A stretch of 64,000 nt of DNA from Streptomyces sp. NK08204 (GCF_020400585.1 NZ_JAINVF010000022.1:58839-122838); one strand, 5' to 3'. Counted from the stretch's first letter, positions 51,811 through 61,021 are shown. Translations and numbers: made by a program. Notes: generated by a model not told the origin, from the sequence alone.

Positions 51811-53520
51811 ATGTCCCTCACCCTCGCCTCCCTCGTCCACCACTCCGCGCTCAAGCTGACCGTGCGCGCGGGCGAGGACCGGCTGGACGTGCCCGTCCGG
51901 TGGGCGCACGTCAGTGAGCTGGCCGACCCCGTGCCGTACATGGAGGGCGGCGAGCTGCTGCTGATCACCGCGCTGAAGCTGGACGCGGAGGATCCGGAGG
52001 CCATGCGGCGCTATGTGAAGCGGCTGGCCGGAGCGGGGGTCGTCGGCCTCGGGTTCGCTGTCGGGGTCAACTACGAGGAGATCCCCGAGGCCCTCGTCGA
52101 CGCCGCCCGGCAGGAGGGGCTGCCACTGCTGGAGGTGCCGCGCCGCACACCGTTCCTCGCCATCAGCAAGGCCGTGTCCGCTGCGATCGCCGCCGACCAG
52201 TACCGGGCGGTCACGGCGGGCTTCGCCGCCCAGCGGGAGCTGACCAAGCAGACCCTGAACTCCGGCCCCGAGGGGCTGCTCGCCGCGCTCGCCGCCCAGG
52301 TCGACGGGTGGGCGGCGCTCTACGACGCCTCCGGTGCCGTCGTCGCCACCGCACCCGAGTGGGCGGGCCGCAGGGCGGCGCGGCTGACGGCGGAGGTGGA
52401 GCGGCTGCGGGAGCGGCCCGCGCCCGCGTCCTCCGTGGTCGGCGGACCGGACAACGAGGACCGCATCGAGCTGCACTCCCTCGGTACCGGCCGCCGCCCG
52501 CGCGCCGCGCTCGCCGTCGGCACGGCCGCGGCCCTCGGCACCGCCGAGCGGTACGCGGTGCACTCCGCCATCGCCCTGCTCACCCTCACCACCGAACGTT
52601 CCCGCTCGCTGCGTGCGGCTGAGCAGCGGATCGGCGCCGCCGTGCTGCGCATGCTGCTCGCCGGGGAGCCCGACCACGCGCGGGCCGTCGCCGGGGACCT
52701 GTACGGCGGACTGCTCGACGCGCCCTTCCGTGTGATCATCGCCGAGTCGGCGTCCGGCCCCGCCGCACGGGCGCACGCCGACGCGCACGGGGACACCCAA
52801 GGGCACACCCAAGGGCACATCCCGCCGCACGCCCACGCACGCGTCCCCGTCGCCAAGCCGGGCAGAGCCGCCGCCCCGCCCACCGGGGACGCGGGCGGCG
52901 ACCCGCTGGGCGGGCTCGCCGAGAGCGTGGAGTCCGCCGCCGCGCGGGCCGGAGAGGCCGTGCTGCTCGTCCCGGAGGGGGAGCGACTGGTGGTGCTCGC
53001 CGCGGACGGGGGCGCGGCGGCGTCCGCGGCCGGTGCGTACGCGGCGATGCTGGAGGCCACGCGGGCGGTGCCCGAGCAGGGGGGTGCCGATGAGCGCGAG
53101 CTGGTCGTCGGGCTGTCGGCACCGGCCGGACCGATCGCCGCGGCGGCTGCCTACAAGCAGGCCGAGCAGGCGCTGTCGGTGGCACGGCGGCGGGGACGGG
53201 TGCTCGTCGAGCACGAGCAACTGGCGGCCGGGTCGGTGCTGCCGCTGCTGGCCGACGACGCGGTGAAGGCGTTCGCCGACGGGCTGCTGCGGGCGCTGCA
53301 CGAGCATGACGCGACCGGGCGCGGCGATCTGGTGGCCTCCCTGCGGGCGTGGCTGTCCCGGCACGGGCAGTGGGACGCGGCGGCGGCGGACCTGGGCGTG
53401 CACCGGCACACGCTGCGGTACCGGATGCGCAGGGTCGAGGAGATCCTCGGGCGCAGCCTGGACGATCCGGACGTGCGGATGGAGCTGTGGCTGGCGCTGA
53501 AGGCGACCTCGGCGGAGTGA
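51811..53520 (+). CDS. PucR family transcriptional regulator
   Basis: A 569-residue protein. N-terminal PucR domain about residues 5-125 (LASLVHHSALKLTVRAGED, RWAHVSELADPVPYMEGGELLLITAL). A central sensor/GGDEF-like region follows, and a C-terminal HTH_30 ends it (LRAWLSRHGQWDAAAADLGVHRHTLRYRMRRVEEILG). A His-rich insertion (HADAHGDTQGHTQGHIPPHAHA, split here around residues 325-350) is unusual. ATG 51811 has GAAGG 7 nt upstream. PucR proteins regulate purine, GABA or proline use; GabT and an aldehyde dehydrogenase flank it. Confidence 0.9.
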   Translation: MSLTLASLVHHSALKLTVRAGEDRLDVPVRWAHVSELADPVPYMEGGELLLITALKLDAEDPEAMRRYVKRLAGAGVVGLGFAVGVNYEEIPEALVDAARQEGLPLLEVPRRTPFLAISKAVSAAIAADQYRAVTAGFAAQRELTKQTLNSGPEGLLAALAAQVDGWAALYDASGAVVATAPEWAGRRAARLTAEVERLRERPAPASSVVGGPDNEDRIELHSLGTGRRPRAALAVGTAAALGTAERYAVHSAIALLTLTTERSRSLRAAEQRIGAAVLRMLLAGEPDHARAVAGDLYGGLLDAPFRVIIAESASGPAARAHADAHGDTQGHTQGHIPPHAHARVPVAKPGRAAAPPTGDAGGDPLGGLAESVESAAARAGEAVLLVPEGERLVVLAADGGAAASAAGAYAAMLEATRAVPEQGGADERELVVGLSAPAGPIAAAAAYKQAEQALSVARRRGRVLVEHEQLAAGSVLPLLADDAVKAFADGLLRALHEHDATGRGDLVASLRAWLSRHGQWDAAAADLGVHRHTLRYRMRRVEEILGRSLDDPDVRMELWLALKATSAE

Positions 53521-53685
53521 ACACCGCCGCCTCGGCGGACCGACGGGCCACCGACCGCGCCAATCCGGCGCACCTCGCCTGCCGACTGCTACGACTCGGA
53601 CAAGCGACCCCCGCCCGCCCCCGTCCTACCGTGGAGCACGCAAGCGAAAGAAACACCCCCAACGCGGAAGGGCCGGGACTCGTAC

Positions 53686-55149
53686 ATGCCCCAGGAAAAG
53701 AATGTGGGGGCCACCCACGCCTTCTGGCTCGCCGGCCGCCAGGTCACCGGCGAGGACACCTTCGACGTCACCTCCCCGTGGGACGGCCGGCTCGTCGGCA
53801 CGGTCAGCGTGCCGACCGACGCCCAGGTCGAGGAGGCCGTGGCCGCCGCGTACGCCGTGCGTGACGAGTTCGCCGCCACCCCGGCGCACGTCCGCGCCGC
53901 CGCCCTCGACCACGTCAGCAAGCGCCTGGTCGAGCGCACCGAGGAGATCGCCCAGCTGATCTCCGCCGAGAACGGCAAGCCGATCAAGTGGGCCCGAGGC
54001 GAAGTCGGCCGTGCCGTCTCCGTGTTCCGGTTCGCCGCGGAGGAGGCCCGCCGGTTCAACGGCGGCGAGGCCCAGCGGCTCGACACCGACCTCGGCGGTC
54101 AGGGCCGCCTGGCGCTGACCCGCCGCTTCCCGAAGGGCGTCGTCCTCGGCATCGCGCCGTTCAACTTCCCGCTGAACCTGTGCGCCCACAAGGTCGCCCC
54201 GGCCATCGCCGCCGGCGCGCCGATCATCCTGAAGCCGGCCCCCGCCACCCCGCTGTCCGGCCTGGTCCTCGGTGAGCTGCTCGCCGAGACCGAGCTGCCC
54301 GCCGGTTCCTGGAGCATTCTGCCGGTGCCGAACGACCGCATGCCCGCCCTCGTCCAGGACGAGCGCCTGCCGGTCATCTCGTTCACCGGGTCCGACAAGG
54401 TCGGCTACGCGATCATGGACTCGGTGCCGCGCAAGCACTGCACCCTGGAGCTGGGCGGCAACGGCGCGGCCGTCGTCCTCGCCGACTTCGCGAGCGACGC
54501 CGACCTGGACTGGGCCGCGACCCGCATCGCGACCTTCTCCAACTACCAGGGCGGGCAGTCCTGCATCTCCGTGCAGCGCGTGATCGCCGACGCCTCCGTC
54601 TACGACCGGCTGCTGCCGCGCATCGTCGCCGCCGTCGAGGCGCAGGTCACCGGTGACCCGTCCGACGCCGCGACCGATGTCGGCCCGCTGGTCAGCGAGG
54701 ACGCCGCCAAGCGCGTCGAGTCCTGGGTGGACGAGGCCGTCGCCGCGGGCGCCAGGCTGCTCGCCGGCGGCAAGCGCGACGGTGCCTCCTACGCGCCGAC
54801 CGTCCTCACCGACGTACCGGCGGACGTCACCCTCGCCTGCGAGGAGGTCTTCGGGCCCGTCCTCACCGTGCAGAAGGTGGACGGCGAGGCCGAGGCGTTC
54901 GCCGCGGTCAACAGCTCCAAGTTCGGTCTCCAGGCGGGCGTCTTCACGCACGACCTGCAGGCCGCCTTCCGGGCCCACCGCGCCCTGGAGGTCGGCGGTG
55001 TCGTCGTCGGCGACGTCCCGTCCTACCGCGCCGACCAGATGCCGTACGGCGGCGCGAAGCAGTCCGGTGTGGGCCGCGAGGGCGTGAAGTTCGCGATGGA
55101 CGACTACACATACGAGCGCGTGCTGGTTCTCACCGGTCTCGCGCTCTGA
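53686..55149 (+). CDS. Aldehyde dehydrogenase, probable succinate-semialdehyde-type step
   Basis: A 487-residue NAD(P)-dependent aldehyde dehydrogenase. Glu in LELGGNGAAVV, Cys in QGGQSCISVQR, cofactor region APFNFPLNLCAHKVAPAIAAG. It is distinct from the two aminobutyraldehyde dehydrogenases (GGQSC in place of GQDCTA). Position after PucR and near gabT suggests it could take succinic semialdehyde to succinate, but other aldehydes are equally possible. ATG 53686. Confidence 0.88.
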   Translation: MPQEKNVGATHAFWLAGRQVTGEDTFDVTSPWDGRLVGTVSVPTDAQVEEAVAAAYAVRDEFAATPAHVRAAALDHVSKRLVERTEEIAQLISAENGKPIKWARGEVGRAVSVFRFAAEEARRFNGGEAQRLDTDLGGQGRLALTRRFPKGVVLGIAPFNFPLNLCAHKVAPAIAAGAPIILKPAPATPLSGLVLGELLAETELPAGSWSILPVPNDRMPALVQDERLPVISFTGSDKVGYAIMDSVPRKHCTLELGGNGAAVVLADFASDADLDWAATRIATFSNYQGGQSCISVQRVIADASVYDRLLPRIVAAVEAQVTGDPSDAATDVGPLVSEDAAKRVESWVDEAVAAGARLLAGGKRDGASYAPTVLTDVPADVTLACEEVFGPVLTVQKVDGEAEAFAAVNSSKFGLQAGVFTHDLQAAFRAHRALEVGGVVVGDVPSYRADQMPYGGAKQSGVGREGVKFAMDDYTYERVLVLTGLAL

Positions 55150-55172
55150 CCTGCCACGGACAGGTCGGACGG

Positions 55173-55209
55173 AACGGCCGCAGCCCACTGTGCGGGGGCT
55201 GCGGCCGTT
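55173..55209 (+). terminator. Terminator after the aldehyde dehydrogenase
   Basis: AACGGCCGCAGCCC / GGGCTGCGGCCGTT, 14 perfect pairs, followed by TCG. It closes the polyamine/GABA region. Confidence 0.92.
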
Positions 55210-55376
55210 TCGTGTGCGGCGGTCTGATCCACCGTCACGAAACCCGCTGGTAAAGGATTCCATATCGGCGGTTCAAGGGTCCTGCTCCGGTCTTGTTATG
55301 TTCATGACTCACCCGATGGGATGCGCCTGACCACCACGTCCGACTCAGGACGTCTCAGGACCATCCAGGGGAACAC

Positions 55377-56744
55377 ATGCACATAGCCCGTACCGGGCGC
55401 GGCCTCGCGGTGTCCGCCGCCACCGCCGCGCTCGTCGCCGCCGCACTGGCGGCCACCTCCCAGGCCGGCGCGACCACCGCCACGCCCGCCGCCGTACCGC
55501 ACACCTTCGCGGTACCGGCCGTCGCGGGGCACAACCTGGTCCACGGCGTGGCCAGCCCCCTGCCCATCGCGCAGTGCCAGGCCAAGTGGCACATCAACTG
55601 CTACACCCCGCTGCAGTACCGCACCGCGTACAACCTGAACCCCCTGTACAAGAAGGGCGTCACGGGCAAGGGCCGTACGATCGTCATCGTCGACTCGTTC
55701 GGGTCACCGACCGTCCAGCACGACCTGGACGTCTACAGCAAGCAGTTCGGGCTGCCCAGCACCAAGGTCAAGGTGGTCAAGTGGGGGCACGTCCCCGCCT
55801 TCGACCCCAAGAACCCGGACATGACCGGCTGGGCCGGCGAGACGTCGCTGGACGTCGAGATGGCGCACGCCGTCGCGCCGGCCGCGAAGATCGTCCTGGT
55901 GGAGACGGCCGTCTCCGAGACCGAGGGCACCACCGGTCTGCCGGAGATGATGTCCGCCGAGAAGTACCTGATCGACCACGGGGTCGGCGACGTCATCAGC
56001 CAGAGCTTCGGCGCCACCGAGAACACGTTCCCGGGCTTCGGCGCGGGCGACTTCACCAGCATCAAGAAGTTGCGGTACGCCTTCCAGGACGCGCAGCGCA
56101 AGCACGTGACGGTCCTCGCCTCCTCCGGGGACGGCGGCGCCACCGACATGAAGGCCGACGGCAAGACGTACTACAACAAGCGCGTCAACTCCTGGCCGTC
56201 GTCCGACCCGCTGGTCACCTCCATCGGCGGCACCCAGCTGCACCTGAACGACAAGGGTGACCGGGTCAAGCCGGACAGCGTCTACAACGACTACGGCGCG
56301 GGCGGCGGCGGCCAGTCCCACGTCTTCACCCGGCCGTCGTTCCAGGACGGTGTGAAGAACGTCGTCGGCACCCGCCGCGGCACCCCGGACATCTCGATGG
56401 CCGCCGCGGTCGACGGCGGTGCCTGGGTCTACTCCAGCTACGACCCGACCGCCACCGGCTGGGACGTCTCCGGCGGCACCAGTGAGGCCAGCCCGCTCTT
56501 CTCGGGCATCGTCGCCCTCGCCGACCAGGCGGGCGGCCACCGTGTGGGCGACATCAACGCGGCGCTCTACACCCTTCTGAAGCAGAAGAACCCGGGCATC
56601 GTCGACGTCAACGACGGCACGGACAACAGCTACGAAGGAGTGAAGGGCTACAAGGCCGTCAACGGCTACGACATGGCCACCGGCGTGGGCACGCTGGACG
56701 CCCTGCGCTTCGTGCCGGCCCTTGCGAAGGCGAGCCACGGCTGA
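55377..56744 (+). CDS. Secreted S53 family peptidase (sedolisin)
   Basis: A 455-residue secreted serine-carboxyl peptidase. Signal peptide about residues 1-31. The catalytic Glu and Asp are in GWAGETSLDVEMAHAVAP, the oxyanion Asp region in SSGDGGATD, and the Ser in SGGTSEASPLFSG. A calcium-site-like loop DVNDGTDN lies near the C-terminus. The propeptide is short or absent compared with kumamolisins. It would act on proteins outside the cell, typically at acidic pH. ATG 55377 has AGGGGAAC upstream. Confidence 0.92.
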   Translation: MHIARTGRGLAVSAATAALVAAALAATSQAGATTATPAAVPHTFAVPAVAGHNLVHGVASPLPIAQCQAKWHINCYTPLQYRTAYNLNPLYKKGVTGKGRTIVIVDSFGSPTVQHDLDVYSKQFGLPSTKVKVVKWGHVPAFDPKNPDMTGWAGETSLDVEMAHAVAPAAKIVLVETAVSETEGTTGLPEMMSAEKYLIDHGVGDVISQSFGATENTFPGFGAGDFTSIKKLRYAFQDAQRKHVTVLASSGDGGATDMKADGKTYYNKRVNSWPSSDPLVTSIGGTQLHLNDKGDRVKPDSVYNDYGAGGGGQSHVFTRPSFQDGVKNVVGTRRGTPDISMAAAVDGGAWVYSSYDPTATGWDVSGGTSEASPLFSGIVALADQAGGHRVGDINAALYTLLKQKNPGIVDVNDGTDNSYEGVKGYKAVNGYDMATGVGTLDALRFVPALAKASHG

Positions 56745-56783
56745 CACACCCGGTCTGACGACCGCGTTCGCGTCCCCCCGCAG

Positions 56784-56819
56784 GGAACGGCCCGGGTCCT
56801 GGTGGACCCGGGCCGTTCC
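56784..56819 (+). terminator. Terminator after the S53 peptidase
   Basis: A perfect 16-bp stem (GGAACGGCCCGGGTCC and its complement) with a TGGT loop, 40 nt after the stop codon. Confidence 0.93.
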
Positions 56820-56975
56820 GATGTGTGCGTACGGATGTCCGGGGCGCATCCGTATCGGCCGATCGGACGCGCGAGGGGTGGTGGGGTCGCCCCGTTTCGG
56901 GTACCAACGATCCAGTAGGACTGGTCGGTAGTGAACGGCCCTCAATCATCCCTCTTCGCGGCGAGGTGAGCCTCA

Positions 56976-58925
56976 ATGTCCGCCCCCACCACCCCACGAA
57001 CCACCGTCTCCGAGCGCGAGGCCCGCCAGGTGGCGGAGGCCGCCCGGGAGCAGCACTGGCGCAAGCCCAGCTTCGCCAAGGAACTGTTCCTCGGGCGCTT
57101 CCGGCTCGACCTCGTCCACCCCCATCCGCTCCCCGACGACGAGGCCGCACAGCGCGGCGAGGAGTTCCTCGCCAAGCTGCGCGACTTCTGCGTCACGACG
57201 ATCGACCCCGTCCGCATCGAGCGCGAGGCCCGCATCCCCGACGAGGTCGTCGCCGGCCTGAAGGAACTCGGCGCCCTCGGCATGAAGATCGACCCCAAGT
57301 ACGGCGGTCTCGGCCTCACCCAGCTCTACTACAACAAGGCCCTCGCCCTGGTCGGCTCCGTCAGCCCCGCGGTCGGCGCGCTGCTCTCCGCACACCAGTC
57401 CATCGGCGTGCCCCAGCCGGTGAAGCTGTTCGGCACCCAGGAGCAGAAGGACGCCTTCCTGCCGCGCTGCGCCCGCACCGACATCTCCGCCTTCCTGCTC
57501 ACCGAGCCCGACGTCGGCTCCGACCCCGCCCGCCTCGCCACCACCGCCGTACCCGACGGCGACGACTACGTACTCGACGGGGTGAAACTGTGGACCACCA
57601 ACGGGGTGGTCGCCGATCTGCTCGTCGTCATGGCCCGGGTGCCCAAGTCCGAGGGGCACAAGGGCGGCATCACCGCCTTCGTGGTGGAGGCCGCCTCGGA
57701 GGGCATCACGGTCGAGAACCGCAACGCCTTCATGGGTCTGCGCGGCATCGAGAACGGCGTCACCCGCTTCCACCGCGTCCGGGTCCCGGCCGCCAACCGG
57801 ATCGGCCCCGAGGGCGCGGGCCTGAAGATCGCGCTCACCACCCTCAACACCGGGCGGCTGTCGCTGCCCGCGATGTGTGCGGGTGCCGGCAAGTGGTGTC
57901 TGAAGATCGCCCGCGAGTGGGCGGCGGAGCGGGAGCAGTGGGGCAAACCGGTCGCCCTGCACGAGGCGGTGGGATCGAAGATCGCCTTCATCGCGGCCAC
58001 CACCTTCGCCCTCGAGGCCGTCCTCGACCTGTCCTCCCAGATGGCCGACGAGGACCGCAACGACATCCGCATCGAGGCGGCCCTCGCCAAGCTCTACGGC
58101 TCCGAGATGGCCTGGCTGATGGCCGACGAGCTGGTCCAGATCCGCGGCGGGCGCGGCTACGAGACGGCCGAGTCGCTGCGGGCGCGCGGCGAGCGGGCCG
58201 TCCCGGCCGAGCAGATCCTGCGCGACCTGCGCATCAACCGCATCTTCGAGGGCTCGACGGAGATCATGCACCTCCTCATCGCCCGTGAGGCCGTCGACGC
58301 CCACCTCTCGGTCGCCGGTGACCTCATCGACCCCGACAAGTCCCTGGCCGACAAGGCGAGGGCGGGCGCGAACGCGGGCGTCTTCTACGCGAAGTGGCTG
58401 CCGAAGCTGGTCGCGGGGCCGGGGCAACTGCCCTCGTCGTACAGCGAGTTCAAACGCGAGATCGACCTGTCCGGGCACCTGCGCTATGTCGAGCGGCACG
58501 CCCGGAAGCTGGCCCGGTCCACCTTCTACGCCATGTCCCGCTGGCAGGGCCGGATGGAGACGAAACAGGGCTTCCTGGGGCGGGTCGTGGACATCGGTGC
58601 CGAACTGTTCGCGATGAGCGCGGCCTGTGTACGGGCCGAGCTGATGTACAGCCGGGGCGAGCACGGCCGCGAGGCCTACCAGCTCGCCGACGCCTTCTGC
58701 CACCAGGCCCGCATCCGCGTCGAGGAACTCTTCGCCCGCCTGTGGACCAATACGGACGACATGGACCGGAAGGTGGTCAAGGGCGTGCTTGGCGGATCGT
58801 ATGCATGGCTGGAGGAAGGCATCCTGGACCCGTCCGGGGACGGTCCGTGGATCGCGGACGCCAGTCCGGGTGAGAGCCGCCGTCCGAATGCACGGAGGCC
58901 CTTCGGGGACAGTGCCGTCAGTTAG
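56976..58925 (+). CDS. Long acyl-CoA dehydrogenase
   Basis: A 649-residue flavoprotein, like very-long-chain acyl-CoA dehydrogenases. N-terminal helical domain to about residue 190, beta domain with AFLLTEPDVGSDPA and DGVKLWTTNG, then the C-terminal helical domain with RIRGGRGYETAESLRARGERAVPAEQILRDLRI and RIFEGSTEI. An extra 180-residue C-terminal domain follows. It oxidises acyl-CoA and passes electrons to ETF. The stop overlaps the 3' end of a minus-strand phage-type gene by 8 bp; the last codons (FGDSAVS) may come from inserted DNA. Confidence 0.9.
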   Translation: MSAPTTPRTTVSEREARQVAEAAREQHWRKPSFAKELFLGRFRLDLVHPHPLPDDEAAQRGEEFLAKLRDFCVTTIDPVRIEREARIPDEVVAGLKELGALGMKIDPKYGGLGLTQLYYNKALALVGSVSPAVGALLSAHQSIGVPQPVKLFGTQEQKDAFLPRCARTDISAFLLTEPDVGSDPARLATTAVPDGDDYVLDGVKLWTTNGVVADLLVVMARVPKSEGHKGGITAFVVEAASEGITVENRNAFMGLRGIENGVTRFHRVRVPAANRIGPEGAGLKIALTTLNTGRLSLPAMCAGAGKWCLKIAREWAAEREQWGKPVALHEAVGSKIAFIAATTFALEAVLDLSSQMADEDRNDIRIEAALAKLYGSEMAWLMADELVQIRGGRGYETAESLRARGERAVPAEQILRDLRINRIFEGSTEIMHLLIAREAVDAHLSVAGDLIDPDKSLADKARAGANAGVFYAKWLPKLVAGPGQLPSSYSEFKREIDLSGHLRYVERHARKLARSTFYAMSRWQGRMETKQGFLGRVVDIGAELFAMSAACVRAELMYSRGEHGREAYQLADAFCHQARIRVEELFARLWTNTDDMDRKVVKGVLGGSYAWLEEGILDPSGDGPWIADASPGESRRPNARRPFGDSAVS

Positions 58926-59121
58926 GCGTGATCTCGTCGACGAGCTGCAGCATGTCGTCCAGGCGAGTGCGTAGGCGTTCGATGATGAGGATGAGCCCGA
59001 CGGCGTCGAGGTGAGATAGGTCTTCAGCACGCGCGTATTCGAGGTCGCGGCGAGCGAAGTCGATGCGGGCGTGCTGAAGATCTGACAGGGACCCCTGCGG
59101 GGGGCACTGCTCATCAGTCAT
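58918..59121 (-). CDS. Small hypothetical protein, prophage-type
   Basis: A 67-residue acidic helical protein, with LQHARIDFARRDLEYARAEDLSHLDAVGLILIIERLRTRLDDMLQLVDEI as one long helical region (given here only as its key features: many Leu at heptad spacing, Arg/Asp pairs). ATG 59121. Small proteins of this type occur in Streptomyces prophages and integrative elements. It overlaps the acyl-CoA dehydrogenase stop. Function unknown. Confidence 0.6.
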   Translation of the reverse strand: MTDEQCPPQGSLSDLQHARIDFARRDLEYARAEDLSHLDAVGLILIIERLRTRLDDMLQLVDEITPN

Positions 59122-59159
59122 GTGGTGTCACCTGTGGGTGGCGTTGCGTGGGTGCTGCA

Positions 59160-59321
59160 GGCAATCATCGAAGGTGATCTATCGCATCGACAATAGGTTA
59201 AGGATCACACATATCGAACGTACGTTTTATGTGGCGTGTGCTTGCGAACACGCCGCTCTTGATCCAAGAATGTACGGTTGGCAATACAGACACCACGTGA
59301 TGATCACGAAACGGTGGGCGG
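59160..59321. promoter_or_regulatory. AT-rich divergent control region
   Basis: A relatively AT-rich gap between the small minus-strand gene and the plus-strand HTH gene. It has the palindrome AACGTACGTT (59217-59226) and the inverted repeat GGCGTGT (59233-59239) / ACACGCC (59248-59254). This is the layout of a phage repressor operator region. Confidence 0.5.
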
Positions 59322-59555
59322 GTGCCATCCGCTCCACCGCCCGACTGGGTCATCGCCCGCCGCCGGGCCGTAGGCGACCGCATCAGAACCGCCCGCTTGG
59401 ACGCCAACCTGAGCCAGGAGAGGCTCGCGGAACGTGCCGGCCTAGACCGCCAGGCCATCAACCGCATCGAGCAGGGGCACCAGAGCCCGGTCCTGGACAA
59501 TCTGATCCGGATCGCCGACGCCCTCGACGTGCCCCTCGCGGATCTCGTGCTCTGA
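59322..59555 (+). CDS. XRE family DNA-binding protein
   Basis: A 77-residue protein that is essentially one Cro/C1-type helix-turn-helix: VGDRIRTARLDANLSQERLAERAGLDRQAINRIEQGHQSPVLDNLIRIADALDVPLADLVL (read as helices 1-5, residues about 15-77). It could be the element's repressor or a Cro-like protein. The start is GTG 59322 with GGTGGGCGG upstream. The adjacent upstream palindromes are its likely operator. Confidence 0.8.
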   Translation: MPSAPPPDWVIARRRAVGDRIRTARLDANLSQERLAERAGLDRQAINRIEQGHQSPVLDNLIRIADALDVPLADLVL

Positions 59556-59618
59556 ACCGGCCCCAGCCAACACGCGGAAGCTGGCCAGGGCCGTCGACCA
59601 GCCCTTCGACGGGACGAT

Positions 59619-59633
59619 GCCCCCCGCCGGGGC
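59619..59633. terminator. Short hairpin between HTH gene and next minus-strand gene
   Basis: GCCCC / GGGGC around a CCGCC loop, followed by TTT. Weak but correctly placed between convergent genes. Confidence 0.4.
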
Positions 59634-59653
59634 TTTGGAACGCGTTACACGCT

Positions 59654-60109
59654 TCAGGCGGCCACCAGCGCGCCCGAGACGAGCGCCCGCGCCCGCTCCA
59701 TCAGCTCCACATCATCGACAGCGAACCGGCCGGCGAGCACCCGCTGATGCCCGTAGTACGCGCTGTCCAGATCCACGGCCCGCGCCATGTCGACCGACCA
59801 CTTCACATCGGGCACGTCGATGGTGCCCGCCTTCCGCACCGTCCGGGACCCGGAGCCGGTGCAGGCGAGCCAGCAGCCGCACCGCTGCTCGTGGGACCCC
59901 TTCCACTCGCCGATGAAGTGATGCCGTCCGGCCATGGCAAACAGGTCGCCGGGCTCGTGCACGTTCCCCTCGACGGGGATGACACCGAGGACGGCGGTGA
60001 GGCCGCCGTCGGTGGTGGTGTAGGCGAGGACGCAGCGGGATCCGGTCTCCCAGTCATGAAGGAAGGGGAAGATCGTGACCCTGCCAGCCCCCGTCATGTC
60101 CTTCGCCAT
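59654..60109 (-). CDS. Hypothetical protein of the probable prophage
   Basis: A 151-residue protein. It has AGRVTIFPFLHDWETGSRCVLAYTTTDGG-type beta-rich N-terminal text, a Cys pair in RCGCWLAC and a helical C-terminus. No family recognised. ATG 60109 is preferred because GAAGGG lies upstream; an ATG at 60097 is another option. Same strand and spacing as the next gene (60195-60674). Confidence 0.6.
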   Translation of the reverse strand: MAKDMTGAGRVTIFPFLHDWETGSRCVLAYTTTDGGLTAVLGVIPVEGNVHEPGDLFAMAGRHHFIGEWKGSHEQRCGCWLACTGSGSRTVRKAGTIDVPDVKWSVDMARAVDLDSAYYGHQRVLAGRFAVDDVELMERARALVSGALVAA

Positions 60110-60194
60110 CGGTGTGTCCCTTCTCGTGGGCGGTGGTGCGGGCCCAGCCAGCGTATGGCTCGTGGTCCGCACCACCTATCTGATCTTGCTTGGG

Positions 60195-60674
60195 TCAGCC
60201 GTGGTCGCCGCACGGCAGCGGGTCGCCCGGCACGCCGTCGTCGCCGCAGGTGTCCCCACAGTCCACGCGGGCCGTCCACAGCGCCGGAACCACCTCATAC
60301 CCTGCCGCACGGATGGCTGCGACGGTGGGCGGGATGGCCTCCTCGGGCGTCGGGTAGGTGGCGCCGCCCCAGCCGTCACAGGGGTTGTGATGGACCTTGT
60401 GCCAGCCCGGCCGCTGGAAGAACCGGTCGTAGTCGGCGGTGAACGTCATGAACTCGTGCCAGGCGGGGTCGACGTCGGCGCTCATGTAGAGGGTCGGCGC
60501 GCCGTCGGGCTTTTGGGCGCTGGTCGCGAGGTAGGCGAGGGCCTGGTCGGTGATGGCTTCGGCCCGTGCGGTGTCCAGCTTGTGGCTCTTGGCCACGCGC
60601 TGGCTGAGCCGCTCGAAGAACGCGGGTTCCACGAGGCTCCTCGCGGAGATGGCTTCGCAGACTGGTGCAGACAT
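60195..60674 (-). CDS. Hypothetical protein with DPAWHEF motif
   Basis: A 159-residue protein. The segment SADVDPAWHEFMTFTADYDRFF followed by HKVHHNP resembles a WH-x-F ... HH motif seen in several actinobacterial small proteins annotated as glycine-rich-domain-like. The paired His could bind metal. The C-terminus is Cys/Gly-rich (CGDTCGDD). ATG 60674 has AAAGGAG upstream. Function unknown. Confidence 0.65.
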   Translation of the reverse strand: MSAPVCEAISARSLVEPAFFERLSQRVAKSHKLDTARAEAITDQALAYLATSAQKPDGAPTLYMSADVDPAWHEFMTFTADYDRFFQRPGWHKVHHNPCDGWGGATYPTPEEAIPPTVAAIRAAGYEVVPALWTARVDCGDTCGDDGVPGDPLPCGDHG

Positions 60675-60754
60675 TGCTCACTCCTTTGGTCGGAGGGCTG
60701 TTGGGTGTCTTGCTGGCCCGCCTGGGCTTGGCCATAGGCGGGGCCCGTCCTGCT

Positions 60755-60793
60755 GGGTCCGCCGCCGGGACGGGGTGGCTCGGCGGCGGACCC
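60755..60793 (-). terminator. Terminator between two minus-strand phage-type genes
   Basis: GGGTCCGCCGCCG / CGGCGGCGGACCC, 13 perfect pairs with a 13-nt loop, in the 185-bp gap 60675-60859. Confidence 0.85.
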
Positions 60794-60859
60794 GTGGCCA
60801 CCCGCCTAGGCTTCGGGTGGCCGCCCGACGCCCGCAAGGCGCCGGAGTCTGAGGGGCTG

Positions 60860-61021
60860 CTACGCGCCGAAGCGGCGCGCGGGGTACGTCTGCTGCGGGG
60901 CCGGCACACAGCGCTTCTCATGGACGTACACCGTGGTGGGGGGACCGGTCGGCCGGTCATGAGACTCGGTCCGATACTCCTCGCCCTGCCGGATCGGCTC
61001 ATCACACCGCGCGCAGAACAT
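60860..61021 (-). CDS. Very small Cys-rich protein (zinc-ribbon-like)
   Basis: A 53-residue protein starting MFCARCDEPIRQGEEYRTE and containing one more Cys near residue 38 (HEKRCVPAP). The CxxC plus a later His/Cys is the pattern of small zinc-ribbon proteins common in Streptomyces prophages. Its ATG overlaps the stop of the upstream gene (ATGA), so it is coupled to 61021-61485. Function unknown. Confidence 0.7.
   Translation of the reverse strand: MFCARCDEPIRQGEEYRTESHDRPTGPPTTVYVHEKRCVPAPQQTYPARRFGA

Noticed and set aside
58900..59200. tRNA gene as the phage attachment site
   Set aside because: No cloverleaf or CCA-type acceptor sequence could be found here; no tRNA was recognised anywhere in the window.
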